Source: Saprospiraceae bacterium
Lineage (GTDB): Bacteria > Bacteroidota > Bacteroidia > Chitinophagales > Saprospiraceae
Direction: 5' to 3'
Assembly (NCBI GenBank): GCA_020631235.1
Contig: JAHDHQ010000001.1
Location: forward strand, 175,858-239,857
DNA length: 64,000 bases
The notes beneath the pieces were generated by a model, which saw only the letters and a list, made by a program, of their open reading frames with translations, was not told the DNA's origin and searched no databases. Of the stretch, positions 9,966 through 20,287 are shown piece by piece; the first letter of the stretch is position 1, and every line of letters begins with the position of its first letter. Made by a program: the position numbers and the translations under genes.

Positions 9966-10664
9966 TTAAATTTCATCAAAATCTGAATGATTAAAACTTA
10001 CGGTGGACACATCTATATCTTCAGAAAGTCCTTTGATTGCATTGACTAATGCATTTCCATCTTTTACGTCGTCTAATTTAATGCGATATTGATACTCAAC
10101 AAAATTATGCTTCTTTACACTGGTGTACACTTTATAACCAATAAGTGTATGCCGAGGTGCATGCTTTTTAATCAGCTTTTCAATGTCTTTTTGTCCTTCA
10201 AAATGGATAGGCACTTCATAAGTAAGCTTTCCTTTTAAATTATGTGGTGGACTAAAGTGCGAAAATCTTAGTAAAAAAGCAGTTAAACAAAATACCGTTA
10301 CACCTACAAAAGCACTGGTGAGCCCAAATACTCCAGCTGAAATACCAGCCCCTAAGGCCCCAAACATAAATACAATATTGCGCGCATTTCTTATCGTCGT
10401 TCTAAAACGGATTATAGACAAAGCCCCTAACATACCTAATCCTCTGGCAACACTATCTCCAATAGCCTGCATAATGGTCGCTGCCACAACAGTAACTAAA
10501 ATCATAGCCTGAATAAAACTGTCCGGTCGATTTACATCTCTGGATGTTTTTTCATAGGTAAATGCTATCATAAAACCAAGCAGTAACGCACTAAGCATAG
10601 TTATACCTACGTAAACTAGGGACGGGTTTTCTGAGTTATATTGAATCGATGAAAAATCGAACAT
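9966..10664 (-). CDS. DUF4956 inner-membrane protein
   Basis: A 232-residue protein with about four membrane segments in the first 145 residues, then a soluble C-terminal domain (about 150-232). The segment ARGLGMLGALSIIRFRTT, followed by IRNARNIVFMFGALGAGI, is the signature I associate with the DUF4956 family. That family is often found beside CotH-kinase and VTC-type polyphosphate polymerase genes in other bacteria. Function is unknown. It is the first gene of the operon, about 36 bases downstream of a consensus -7 element. Being the only polytopic membrane protein in the operon, it is the natural candidate for the inner-membrane partner of the adaptor; that is inference. Confidence 0.85.
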   Translation of the reverse strand: MFDFSSIQYNSENPSLVYVGITMLSALLLGFMIAFTYEKTSRDVNRPDSFIQAMILVTVVAATIMQAIGDSVARGLGMLGALSIIRFRTTIRNARNIVFMFGALGAGISAGVFGLTSAFVGVTVFCLTAFLLRFSHFSPPHNLKGKLTYEVPIHFEGQKDIEKLIKKHAPRHTLIGYKVYTSVKKHNFVEYQYRIKLDDVKDGNALVNAIKGLSEDIDVSTVSFNHSDFDEI

Positions 10665-10689
10665 TCTTTACTGCTATCTTGATGGTTAA

Positions 10690-10708
10690 TTGCGTGAACG
10701 CAAATTTA
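10690..10708 (-). promoter_or_regulatory. Promoter and candidate operator of the DUF4956-CotH operon
   Basis: On the minus strand TAAATTTG (10708-10701) matches the Bacteroidota -7 consensus TAnnTTTG, 36 bases before the DUF4956 start. It overlaps a perfect palindrome TTGCGT-GA-ACGCAA (10690-10703). No TTG is seen at the ideal -33 distance. A repressor or activator bound to the palindrome would sit on the -7 element. Confidence 0.45.
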
Positions 10709-10798
10709 ATATTAATAATCTATTACTAAACGTTGCAAGAATCGGGTCAAATTGTGTTGTTTAGGTCTTTAAAAAGTGCAAACAATATAAATCGACAC

Positions 10799-13177
10799 TT
10801 ATATCTCAATAAATGTTACACCATCACCGTATCGTTCTGTTTCTTGATATACCTTTTTTATGCCCTTGTATTCTCTTAGTTTTGATAGTAGTGATTTTCT
10901 TAAAACTCCCGAGCCTACCCCATGTATCACTCGTAATACATTTGCTTGCCCTAGAAAAGCATTATCTAAGAATTCTGTAATAAATAATTCGGCTTCCGAT
11001 TTCCGGTAACCTCTGATGTCTAGTTCACTTTCTAAAGCATAAATATTTTTATCTAAATCAACACTGACAGATTTTTGAGACTTTCGCTCAATGGGTTCTT
11101 CGGCGGGAACTATATCTTGGGCGCCTACTTTCATGCGCAATAAACCTACAGCGACCTCGATTTTATTTCTCTTTATTTCGATTATTTCCGCAGCATTGCC
11201 ACCTTTTTTAAGCTTTACAAAATCACCTACTTTAAAATGGCTAATGTCATAATTTTTAGAATAATATACTACTTCCTCTAGATCCTTAATATCTCCTACG
11301 AGATCTTCTTTTTCTGCCTTGATTTTTCGTTGCAAAGCTTCTGCTTTTGCCAATGCTTTTTCTTCTTTTAACTCCTTGATGACTTCTCTGAGTTCCCGTT
11401 CTGAATCAGACATCACTTTAAACTTCTGCTCCTTGGTCTCCATCTTAAACTTCTTCTTTTTAAAGTTTAAGTCACTATTTAATTCTTCGTATTTACGGAT
11501 CAATTTAGCCAATTGACTTTTTTCTTTATTCGCTTTAGCCAATTCTCTTTCGAGCACTAATTTTTCGTTTTGGAGATCTACTAATAATTCATCTACTGCT
11601 TTGGTGGCTTTACCTGTTTTCTTTTTGGCTAAATGGATGAGTTTATTGTCTAATCCTATTTTTTGCGCAATTTCAAAGGCAAAAGAACTTCCTGGTTTTC
11701 CAACTTCCAATCTGTAGGTTGGTGACAAGTGCTCTTGGTCAAATAGCATAGCTCCATTGATCAGTCCTTTGGCTTGATGAGCGTACATTTTTATGTTAGA
11801 ATAATGGGTAGTTACTACCCCAAAAGCCTTCTTTTTGTTTAATTCTATAAGTATCGACTCTGCTAAAGCACCACCAATCTTTGGATCCGTACCCGAACCA
11901 AATTCATCCATGAGCATTAAAGTTTTATGCCCAGATTTAGCTAAAAAGTGCTGCATGTTTTTTAGCCTAGAACTGTATGTACTCAGATCATCTTCTATAG
12001 ATTGCTGATCTCCAATGTCCGCCATTAATTTATTAAATATACTAATGCATGAGTCAGCGCTTACAGGAACTAACATACCGGACTGGATCATGAGTTGTAT
12101 CAGGCCAATGGCTTTCATGGTAACAGATTTACCGCCAGCATTAGGGCCACTAATCACTAAAATTCTACGATCCTTATCGAGCTTTAAATCAAAAGGAATC
12201 GTTTGCTTATTCGCTTCATTGTTTACAATCAAAAGATACGGATGATAAGCTTCTTTTAAATCTATAATTTGCTCTATACTCAACTTTGGTTTGTTAGCCT
12301 TCATGGATACGGCTAATTTAGCTTTGGCTGTAATAAAGTCTAATCGTATAATAATCTTCTGCCAGAGCTCAAAATCTTCCTTATGAGCTCTTAACTCGTT
12401 GGAGAATACTTGAAGAATTTTATATATTTCCTGTCTTTTATCGGATTCTAACTCATATAACTCATTTTGTAATGACACTACTTCATTAGGTTCGATAAAT
12501 ACCGTTTTACCAGTACTAGATTCATCGTGTATAATACCTTCAATACTTCTTTTTTTCTCAGCATTTACAGTTAAGACTCTTCTGCCACTACGGTAGCTTT
12601 CTACAGTATCACTTAACAAACCTTTGCTTTTTAAGGTGCTGGCAATTTGATCAAAAACGCGAGTTACTTGCCTTTCCTTAGCCCTAATTTGTTTGTAAAT
12701 TGCGCTCAGGGCTGGAGAAGCACTGGGTTTAATTTTCTTTTCTTCATCAAAAATTCTAGTATATGATTTTAGCAAATTCGGAGCCCAATTAATTTGGCTT
12801 GCAATGGCGTATAGTATTGGATACTCTGTTTGGTAGGATTTAGTAGCAAAATAATCGACCAATCCTTTAATAATATGTACTTGATCAAAGATTCGAACAA
12901 TCGATTCTATTTCTAATACATATTGGTTTTTAGACAAGTAATATAGGTCCTCGGTAATGTTTTCGTAAGGAAATAAGGGCAACTTGTCTCCTTGTAGAAT
13001 ACCTAATTGGCACTCTTCAACTTCGTCCAGCAATGCGCTGATTCGATCTACCTGATTAAACTGTCGTAAAGAAAAACAACGTTGCTTAGCTTGTTCGCCA
13101 AAACACAAATTTGCGAGCAGTTCTTTGACCCTATCAAACTCTAACCTTTCTTCAATATCCTCAGGATATAAATGCAT
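10799..13177 (-). CDS. mutS2: MutS2 family endonuclease / ribosome-rescue ATPase
   Basis: MutS2 has a MutS-type core, ATPase and a C-terminal Smr domain. It has been linked to suppression of recombination and, in Bacillus, to splitting collided ribosomes. Seen here are Walker A GPNAGGKS, Walker B LMLMDEFGSGTD, a long Lys/Glu coiled coil (about 510-640), and an Smr domain at the end with LDIRGYRK and HGVGSGVLR. The length, 792 residues, is usual. I chose ATG at 13177 (MHLYPEDIEE). An in-frame ATG 15 bases upstream lies within the promoter: the -7 TACTTTTG is at 13189-13182, so an upstream start would not be on the transcript. Confidence 0.93.
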   Translation of the reverse strand: MHLYPEDIEERLEFDRVKELLANLCFGEQAKQRCFSLRQFNQVDRISALLDEVEECQLGILQGDKLPLFPYENITEDLYYLSKNQYVLEIESIVRIFDQVHIIKGLVDYFATKSYQTEYPILYAIASQINWAPNLLKSYTRIFDEEKKIKPSASPALSAIYKQIRAKERQVTRVFDQIASTLKSKGLLSDTVESYRSGRRVLTVNAEKKRSIEGIIHDESSTGKTVFIEPNEVVSLQNELYELESDKRQEIYKILQVFSNELRAHKEDFELWQKIIIRLDFITAKAKLAVSMKANKPKLSIEQIIDLKEAYHPYLLIVNNEANKQTIPFDLKLDKDRRILVISGPNAGGKSVTMKAIGLIQLMIQSGMLVPVSADSCISIFNKLMADIGDQQSIEDDLSTYSSRLKNMQHFLAKSGHKTLMLMDEFGSGTDPKIGGALAESILIELNKKKAFGVVTTHYSNIKMYAHQAKGLINGAMLFDQEHLSPTYRLEVGKPGSSFAFEIAQKIGLDNKLIHLAKKKTGKATKAVDELLVDLQNEKLVLERELAKANKEKSQLAKLIRKYEELNSDLNFKKKKFKMETKEQKFKVMSDSERELREVIKELKEEKALAKAEALQRKIKAEKEDLVGDIKDLEEVVYYSKNYDISHFKVGDFVKLKKGGNAAEIIEIKRNKIEVAVGLLRMKVGAQDIVPAEEPIERKSQKSVSVDLDKNIYALESELDIRGYRKSEAELFITEFLDNAFLGQANVLRVIHGVGSGVLRKSLLSKLREYKGIKKVYQETERYGDGVTFIEI

Positions 13178-13181
13178 GCTA

Positions 13182-13209
13182 CAAAAGTACATTATTGAAT
13201 AAAAGTCAA
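13182..13209 (-). promoter_or_regulatory. mutS2 promoter, predicted leaderless
   Basis: On the minus strand TTG (13209-13207), a 17-base spacer and TACTTTTG (13189-13182) match the Bacteroidota -33/-7 promoter. Only four bases (TAGC) separate it from ATG at 13177, so transcription should begin at or within a base or two of the start codon. Confidence 0.6.
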
Positions 13210-13285
13210 CAAAGGAAATAATTAAGATTCTTATAAATAGCTAAAAGTTATCAAGCTTGTACTCCAATTTATATTTCTTTGTATT

Positions 13286-14362
13286 ATGGGAGGAAACACA
13301 TTTGGCAAATTATTTTCAATCACTACATTCGGCGAGTCTCACGGTAAAGGAATTGGCGTCGTGATCGATGGTTGTCCGGCTGGTCTCAACATTGAACAAA
13401 ATAAAATAGAAATCGACCTTCAAAGAAGGAGGCCTGGTCAATCAAAAGTGACCACTTCAAGAAACGAAGCTGATCGATGTCAGATATTGTCTGGCACAGT
13501 AAACGGTCTATCCACGGGTGCACCTATAGCCTTATGGATCGCAAACACCAATCAGAAATCAAAAGATTATAATCATCTCGAGCAAACGTTTAGACCCAGT
13601 CATGCGGATTATAGCTACTTTGCAAAATATGGAGTTCGGGACCACAAAGGTGGAGGCAGATCATCTGCCAGGGAAACAGCTGCGAGAGTAGCTGCCGGTG
13701 CGATAGCCAAAATGTTGCTCAGCCATTTCGGTGTGCAAATTCAAGGATTTGTCTATTCTGTGGGTCATATTTCATTAAACGCTTCATCAACTATCGATTA
13801 TGCAGAAATAGAACAAAATCTTGTTCGCTGTCCTAACAGTGAGGTGGCTGCTTCTATGGTGGACTACATTGGACAAATAAAAAAAGAAGGAAATACAGTC
13901 GGTGGGACTGTCAAATGTGTCATTGATGGCGTACCAGTTGGTCTCGGAGAACCTGTTTTTGATCGCTTAAATGCCGATTTAGCCAAAGCAATGATGAGTA
14001 TCAATGCAGCCAAAGGTTTTGAGATAGGATCTGGATTTACAGGATCTACCATGCTTGGTTCGGAGCATAATGACATTTTCGAATCAAAAGATGGAAAAGT
14101 GCAAACAAAAACCAACTTTTCTGGAGGCATCCAAGGAGGTATTTCTAATGGAATGCCTATTTATTGTAAGGTTGCTTTTAAACCAGTATCGACAATTATG
14201 CAACAACAAGCTTCGATTAATACTGCTGGTGAGGAAGTAGCTTTGGATGCTAAGGGAAGACATGATCCTTGTGTGGTGCCCAGAGCTGTGCCTATTGTAG
14301 AAGCCATGGCTGCTATTACATTAGCCGATCATTTATTAAGAGCTAGGTCAAGTAAACTCTAA
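13286..14362 (+). CDS. aroC: Chorismate synthase
   Basis: Catalyses loss of phosphate from 5-enolpyruvylshikimate-3-phosphate to chorismate, using reduced FMN, the last shared step of aromatic biosynthesis. The 358 residues are full length. Family motifs are present: [17 protein letters not shown] near the N-terminus, [15 protein letters not shown], the [14 protein letters not shown] flavin/phosphate region, and [17 protein letters not shown] near the end. It is transcribed divergently from mutS2. Its stop codon overlaps that of the convergent tamB gene. A weak -7-like TTTCTTTG ends four bases before the ATG. Confidence 0.97.
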   Translation: MGGNTFGKLFSITTFGESHGKGIGVVIDGCPAGLNIEQNKIEIDLQRRRPGQSKVTTSRNEADRCQILSGTVNGLSTGAPIALWIANTNQKSKDYNHLEQTFRPSHADYSYFAKYGVRDHKGGGRSSARETAARVAAGAIAKMLLSHFGVQIQGFVYSVGHISLNASSTIDYAEIEQNLVRCPNSEVAASMVDYIGQIKKEGNTVGGTVKCVIDGVPVGLGEPVFDRLNADLAKAMMSINAAKGFEIGSGFTGSTMLGSEHNDIFESKDGKVQTKTNFSGGIQGGISNGMPIYCKVAFKPVSTIMQQQASINTAGEEVALDAKGRHDPCVVPRAVPIVEAMAAITLADHLLRARSSKL

Positions 14363-17300
14363 TTTCGGGCTTTCAAATCGTTCTTTAAGTCTAGCATATT
14401 GCCAAATTCTCGTCGGTAGGTCAAGCCTAGACCATATTTCTGTACTCGTTGTGGATTAGTAGGATCTTCGAATGCATCCAGGTCATACTTACCATAGATT
14501 CTAAGTTTTAACCTGCGATCATCCGTGATAAAATAATCAACAGTAAAATCTCCCACTACATAACCTTGAGTATTAAAATACCTTGAATTTCTCACGTAGT
14601 TTGTCCCGACATCAAATCCCCACTTTCCTCCTTGAAATTGAGGCTTTACATGCACTTCCACTTCATCGGGCAATATACTTACACCACTACCTTGAACATT
14701 AGTTCCATCAAAACTGTCATTAAAACCCACTTGAAAATCAATGCCTGTAATGTAAGAGTCATCCGATAGAATATCATTTAGGAAACCAGAAACGTAATAA
14801 GATAATTGTCCCGAAAGAAAATCACTCAGCGAGTTTATTCCAGTTTGAGCAAGATTATTGGCAGTTAAGTACTGCACCAAGTTTTCTTCGGGGACAAAAC
14901 TTTGAAAAAGTAGTAATGCTGCTACCTGGTTGTTTAAATCCGCTTCGTTTTCTTTTAGCGTGCTGATTCTTGTATTTACAAAATTAGCTAACTCGCCAGT
15001 CACTTCTGGAAAAGCAATATCAAATGACACTTCTGGGTTATACAATGTTCCAGTGAGTTGCATTCCCAAATCAACATCTGTAGATTTATTAGCTTCAGCT
15101 TGCACATCTGCACCAGCGGTAGTTATATATTCTCCTAAAAAGATATTTAAAGGTGTCCGTAAACCTGCTAAGTTTGCCTTTATGTTTATGTCGGCATTGA
15201 TAGGATCTCCAGTCCAAGAGATTAAACTCCCGCTTTCTACAATAAACGGTTTAGATACCGCTCCTCCTAAGGCTGTAAATAAATAATTTCCTCGGTTTAT
15301 TTCATAAGCTCCAAAAACATCAAACTCTCCTGTACGTCGAATTGTTATGGCTAGATCACCTCTACCATTTGCTTTAATTACATCATTAAGTTCTGCATCA
15401 AATATAATATTTACGTTTGCCTCCGGAGTTAGGGTTAAATTCATATTCAAATTAATCCCTTCTAACTCAAAATTGGTGGGTACATTAAGCTGTTTTGGTC
15501 CTCTGATGAGATCTTCTTTTTCGATAAAGGTGATGAAGCTTTCATCATAATTGCCGGTGGACGTATTCACTGGAATGTTTAGTTCTGACCCAGAAGCGGT
15601 TGTTGCTTCTATGTTCATATTTACCCTTTCGAATGGTCCTAGAATTTCTACATCGAACTTCCCAATAGCAAAGCCATAATAGTCGGGATTTTCAATAATG
15701 CTTGTGTTTAAACCTATGAATCGATCTGATGTTAAACGCACATCTGCTTCAAATTCTTTAAAAAAACGATGCGTCAGACCACCTTGTACCAAGGCAACAT
15801 TACCTTCTTCATCTATTATTTCTGCATTGTTGAGATTTACTTGATTTTCAGTAATGTAAGCCGTTTGATTTTTTATTACAATGGAATTATTTAGATAGAT
15901 TACTGTAGTGCCACCATTTGGAACAAATACACTCCCGTTTATACTGAGATCATCAAATGGGCCTGTAAAAGAGCCTTCGATGTTACATAATCCCCAAGTA
16001 TCTTCTATGCCATCTTTGATAATAAATTCAAGAAAATTTAGGTCAAAATCACTGGCTTTTACATAGGCATCGACCCATTTACGTTGGATATCTAAATCAA
16101 AATTACCTACCACCTGAAGACCATCTTCGTTTCTTTTGTTGATGATATTCCCTGTAAATTGCTCAAAATTATCAGTAGCTGTATTAATGATTAGGTTTCC
16201 ATAATAAAAATCATTTAGATACAGACTTTCAGTTTCAATTTCAAGCCAAGTCCTTTGGTCTTTAAATATGTTATTGACTTTAGCCGTAAGATCGACTTCT
16301 CCTGAAAAATCAAATTCATTTAAGTTTAAGTACGGATTTAGTATTTCCAAATCCACATTTTCAATTGCTAGTGATAAGCCTTCATTATTAAGGTCTTCTA
16401 AGGATACATTTCTATAGCCATCCGACAAATTGAAGTGCTTAACATCAATGAATTCATTGCTGATGATGATTTCGTTTTTATTGTCAAAAAACCAATCTGC
16501 TGCAAGCATACTCCAATTGTTTTCTTCAATATTAAACTTTAAAGAATCATTTTCAGCTATGGCTAATATTTCAACATCAATTTTACCTGGGTCATCAAGT
16601 ACATTGGCTGTTTTAATTTGGAGATTTACCATTTCGTCTTTGGTTCTTATATATGCATCCAGCATTGGAAATTCATTTTCTCCAAGTGTGTACTTATCCA
16701 AACGCAAAGATGATTTTAAACGGCCATTTAAATAGTTGGTTGTAAAATCTATCCCTTCTGCTTTAAAGTTATTGCACTCAATAAGATCAAAATAGTTTTC
16801 TGAAAACAATTCATCTTCATCAGAAACAAACGTACCTGTAGAAGTAAACCCTTCCACATGTAAGCAAGGAACTTCGAAAAGATCTAAAAATTCTTTGGAG
16901 TCATTAATCTCCAGTTTGTAACTAAAATCTTGCAAGGAGCCCGCAGGAGTTTGATTTGGCAGATTAAGTATTTCTACCCAAGAGGGAAAATTCTTTCGAA
17001 CAATATAATTGATTTGTTGGGGTAACTCATTAAAATTGATTTTACCTTCTATAATGAAATTGGCAATATCCGAACTGAAAAATATACTTCTTCTTCCATC
17101 TATACCAGGTGAAGAACTTAGAAATAAGCTATCCGTACGATATTCTTTATCCTTATACAAGAAATATAAATTATCAACATCTGCTGTACCCACTATATTT
17201 AAAATACTATTCCCTTCCACTTCCAAATCAAAAGCCCCTTTTAAGACGATGGGTTCTTTAGACAAGTTCAATTTTTGCAAATCGATTTCTTTTACCTGTG

Positions 17301-19215
17301 CAGTAAGATCTGTTTCGAAGTTTAAGCTATCGGTTACGACAAACTGTCCGTCAAAATCCATGGAGATAGCCTCGTTATCAATATTAAAAATACCATTAAA
17401 AGCACGCTTTTCGAAAATACCATTTAAGGAAACATCTTGATATAAATAGTCATTAAAGTCAAGGCTTACGATATTAGCTTCCAAATCCGATTTTAATAAA
17501 TCCAAGCTTAGACCTTGTCCATTTTTTATGGAAGAGTTCATTGTCAATTTGCCAAATCGGTCATCACCTGTCCATCGTTTCATATCAAAATCAAATAAAT
17601 CCATCCGACCGCTATACCTAGCATTGTTTCGGCCTCCTTTTGTATCTAACCTTAAATCTAAGTCAGCGTAACCCAGTTCGGTGTTTAATTGTCCAAATGA
17701 AACAAAATCATAAACGAACCCACTAAATCTTCCAGTATAGTCTATTTGTCCTAATTTATTAAACTCTGATGGCAAAACAAAGCCGGGAATAAGCTCTTTC
17801 AACTCAGCAATGCTTGTACGTCCTTCATTGATATTGAGCACTAAAAAGGCATTATCTATATCTGTAATGTTTTTAATAGATACATCACTGTTCAATGCTA
17901 TTTTATCCCCAAGTGAAAGATCTAAATCACTAATATTAAAGCTTTCGATACGTCCCTTAAAATCTCCAGAAACTTTAATTTTTTCCGTTTTATTATCATT
18001 AAAAAAGGAAGTATTTGCTAGTGATGGAATAAAATATATTAATTCGGAAAGATCAACTGATGAAGGTTCTATTTCTGCACGTATATTAACATACTTTGCA
18101 AATGACTGGAAGTCTTCTAGACCATAGTATTTTAGTGTTACATCTTGTTTGACTAAGCTTTTAGCACTCTGTACGTTTAATGATTGTAAAGAGAGCGTGC
18201 GGTCTGTAAAGATGGTAGACTCTGACTGGATTACATAGGGTACGCTTTGGTTGTTTAGGACAAATTCAGTTTCTAGCCTTTGGCTGGAGTGATTAAGCTG
18301 TAAGTCTGTTTCTATTGAATCTAATTCAATGTTTACTTTACTCAGGTTGAAATTGTTAGGGTCAAAATGCTGTTTGCTTACAGACTGATTTGCATTAATC
18401 AGCATATTGGACAGGTTACCATCCTTTATTTTAAGCTCCGCAACTTGGATTTTCCAATTTTCTATTGGTTGATCTGGTTTAGGTTTCGATGGTGCTTCAG
18501 GAGCTTCTTTTGGTTTAACGTCATTATTGCTGGTTTGCAAATATTTAGAGATAAAAACTTCAGGTCTATCTATATTTACATCATCTAAGCTCAACAACTT
18601 TTGTTGTATATCAAATGATTCAATATTTGCATTGGCTTTAGCTAAGATTATATGTTGTTTAGTACCTACATTCTGATCTTCAATCAAAACCTCCGACTCT
18701 TCTAAGTTGAGTCTTTGAATCGCTAGATCAAACACCTCAGCACTATCGACTTCGCTTTCCGTATTGGGCTTATTATTATTGGCCAGTGATTGTAAGAGTT
18801 GATTGAGATTATTGTTTTCTTCTCCTTTATAAGTGATTATACTGAGTTTAGCATCTTTAACATTCAACTTATTTAAAAAGAGTTTTTTTGCAAATAAAGA
18901 TCTTAGACCTTGTGCAAATCCGGTATTAAATGATTGGATGTGAAGCAGTGTATCTGCATGATGGTCCTTAATTAATAAGCCATTAAATTCAATACCGGCA
19001 AACATATTGAAGTTGACTTGATCTACAGAAAATTCGCCTTCAATTCGGTCGTTAATACGGTTAAAAGCTAAATCAACTGCTTTTTGTTGGAGAGGTGGAA
19101 AAGTTAAAAGAAACACCAAGAATAGCGCTATTAAAAGCAATAAAGCCATCAAGATCAAATAAACCAATGATCTTTTTTTCTTCTTTTTCTTAATATTTAC
19201 TTTTTCCTCGGACAT
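14359..19215 (-). CDS. tamB: TamB-like translocation/assembly module protein
   Basis: A 1618-residue AsmA/TamB family protein. It begins with a Lys-rich stretch and one membrane anchor (about 16-41, [19 protein letters not shown]). A very long repetitive beta-rich body follows, expected to form a lipid-carrying groove across the periplasm. The conserved TamB C-terminal domain (about 1200-1600) contains [32 protein letters not shown] and a final barrel-facing segment ([14 protein letters not shown]). TamB-type proteins move phospholipid or help outer-membrane protein assembly. No TamA is adjacent. It is convergent with aroC, with a four-base stop overlap. Confidence 0.9.
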   Translation of the reverse strand: MSEEKVNIKKKKKKRSLVYLILMALLLLIALFLVFLLTFPPLQQKAVDLAFNRINDRIEGEFSVDQVNFNMFAGIEFNGLLIKDHHADTLLHIQSFNTGFAQGLRSLFAKKLFLNKLNVKDAKLSIITYKGEENNNLNQLLQSLANNNKPNTESEVDSAEVFDLAIQRLNLEESEVLIEDQNVGTKQHIILAKANANIESFDIQQKLLSLDDVNIDRPEVFISKYLQTSNNDVKPKEAPEAPSKPKPDQPIENWKIQVAELKIKDGNLSNMLINANQSVSKQHFDPNNFNLSKVNIELDSIETDLQLNHSSQRLETEFVLNNQSVPYVIQSESTIFTDRTLSLQSLNVQSAKSLVKQDVTLKYYGLEDFQSFAKYVNIRAEIEPSSVDLSELIYFIPSLANTSFFNDNKTEKIKVSGDFKGRIESFNISDLDLSLGDKIALNSDVSIKNITDIDNAFLVLNINEGRTSIAELKELIPGFVLPSEFNKLGQIDYTGRFSGFVYDFVSFGQLNTELGYADLDLRLDTKGGRNNARYSGRMDLFDFDMKRWTGDDRFGKLTMNSSIKNGQGLSLDLLKSDLEANIVSLDFNDYLYQDVSLNGIFEKRAFNGIFNIDNEAISMDFDGQFVVTDSLNFETDLTAQVKEIDLQKLNLSKEPIVLKGAFDLEVEGNSILNIVGTADVDNLYFLYKDKEYRTDSLFLSSSPGIDGRRSIFFSSDIANFIIEGKINFNELPQQINYIVRKNFPSWVEILNLPNQTPAGSLQDFSYKLEINDSKEFLDLFEVPCLHVEGFTSTGTFVSDEDELFSENYFDLIECNNFKAEGIDFTTNYLNGRLKSSLRLDKYTLGENEFPMLDAYIRTKDEMVNLQIKTANVLDDPGKIDVEILAIAENDSLKFNIEENNWSMLAADWFFDNKNEIIISNEFIDVKHFNLSDGYRNVSLEDLNNEGLSLAIENVDLEILNPYLNLNEFDFSGEVDLTAKVNNIFKDQRTWLEIETESLYLNDFYYGNLIINTATDNFEQFTGNIINKRNEDGLQVVGNFDLDIQRKWVDAYVKASDFDLNFLEFIIKDGIEDTWGLCNIEGSFTGPFDDLSINGSVFVPNGGTTVIYLNNSIVIKNQTAYITENQVNLNNAEIIDEEGNVALVQGGLTHRFFKEFEADVRLTSDRFIGLNTSIIENPDYYGFAIGKFDVEILGPFERVNMNIEATTASGSELNIPVNTSTGNYDESFITFIEKEDLIRGPKQLNVPTNFELEGINLNMNLTLTPEANVNIIFDAELNDVIKANGRGDLAITIRRTGEFDVFGAYEINRGNYLFTALGGAVSKPFIVESGSLISWTGDPINADINIKANLAGLRTPLNIFLGEYITTAGADVQAEANKSTDVDLGMQLTGTLYNPEVSFDIAFPEVTGELANFVNTRISTLKENEADLNNQVAALLLFQSFVPEENLVQYLTANNLAQTGINSLSDFLSGQLSYYVSGFLNDILSDDSYITGIDFQVGFNDSFDGTNVQGSGVSILPDEVEVHVKPQFQGGKWGFDVGTNYVRNSRYFNTQGYVVGDFTVDYFITDDRRLKLRIYGKYDLDAFEDPTNPQRVQKYGLGLTYRREFGNMLDLKNDLKARN

Positions 19216-19268
19216 TGTTTCGTTCCTGTACTGAACTAAGCCATAAATTTAACGAATGATTCCATACC

Positions 19269-20093
19269 TTAATTACCTTGATATGCTTTAAATATTTCAA
19301 TAGTTTCTTTCGCTTCTTTTACATCGTGTACTCTTAAAATTTTGGCGCCATTCATTAAGCTAATCATATGCGCCGCAGTTGTTGCATTCAATGCTTTGTC
19401 GGGTTCTATCTTAAGTAGTTTATAAAGCATAGATTTGCGACTAAGGCCTACTAAAATGGGTGCTTTTAAAAACGTAAAAGACTTTAGCTCTTTTAAGAGT
19501 TGGTAATTATGGTCCAAGGTCTTACCAAAGCCAAAACCAGGATCTATAATTAATTGATCAAAGCCTTCTTCGCGTATGTTATTCACTTGCTTCACTAGCT
19601 GTTCGATGATATCACTAGTAATGTTTTTGTATTGAGGATTTACCTGCATAATACTTGGCTCACCTTGGGTATGCATCAATATGTAAGCACAATCAAATGG
19701 TTTTATTGCATCCATCATTAACGGGTCATGCAATTGACTCACGTCGTTGATGATATGTGCACCTTGATCTAATACTTTATTTGCAATTTCTGCTCTTGTT
19801 GTATCTATAGAAATAATAGTATTAGGGAAAGATTTTGATAGTTGTAGCAGTGGTTCTTTTAATCTTTTCCATTCTTCTTCTGCGCTTATTTGAGGTGCAA
19901 AAGGCTTAGATGATACCGCACCGAGATCCAAAATATCCACACCTTCTTCAATTTGTTTGTTAGCTAGTTTTAATAACAAATCTATACTATCCGCTACTTT
20001 TTGATCATAAAAGGATTCTGGACTAACATTTAGTATAGCCATAAGTTTTGGCTCGCTAAAATCAAATAACTTCCCTTGCAGTTTATAGACCAT
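19269..20093 (-). CDS. folP: Dihydropteroate synthase
   Basis: Joins 6-hydroxymethyl-dihydropterin pyrophosphate to p-aminobenzoate in folate synthesis; target of sulfonamides. Seen are LMAILNVSPESFYD, VDILDLGAVSSKP (a variant of the usual DIGGESTRPG loop), IISIDTTRAE, IINDVSQLHD, LIIDPGFGFGKT, LVGLSRKSML and RVHDVKEA. I use ATG at 20093 (MVYKLQGK). The longer frame begins with GTG at 20114, which lies inside a -7-like TACCTTTG (20121-20114). It follows tamB's start by 53 bases on the same strand, but tamB is downstream in transcription order. Confidence 0.95.
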   Translation of the reverse strand: MVYKLQGKLFDFSEPKLMAILNVSPESFYDQKVADSIDLLLKLANKQIEEGVDILDLGAVSSKPFAPQISAEEEWKRLKEPLLQLSKSFPNTIISIDTTRAEIANKVLDQGAHIINDVSQLHDPLMMDAIKPFDCAYILMHTQGEPSIMQVNPQYKNITSDIIEQLVKQVNNIREEGFDQLIIDPGFGFGKTLDHNYQLLKELKSFTFLKAPILVGLSRKSMLYKLLKIEPDKALNATTAAHMISLMNGAKILRVHDVKEAKETIEIFKAYQGN

Positions 20094-20287
20094 CAACAGT
20101 AGATTTATGATCACAAAGGTATGTTTAATACTAGAAAATATATCTAAATATTAATAATACGTTAAAAGCTAATTTCAATCAATTTAGTCTGACTAATCAT
20201 TCATTATTCCGAAAGCTTTTTATTAAATTTGGACATCATTGAACAATATCCGAACGTTTTTGCAAATTAGCGTCAACCTGTTTAATA

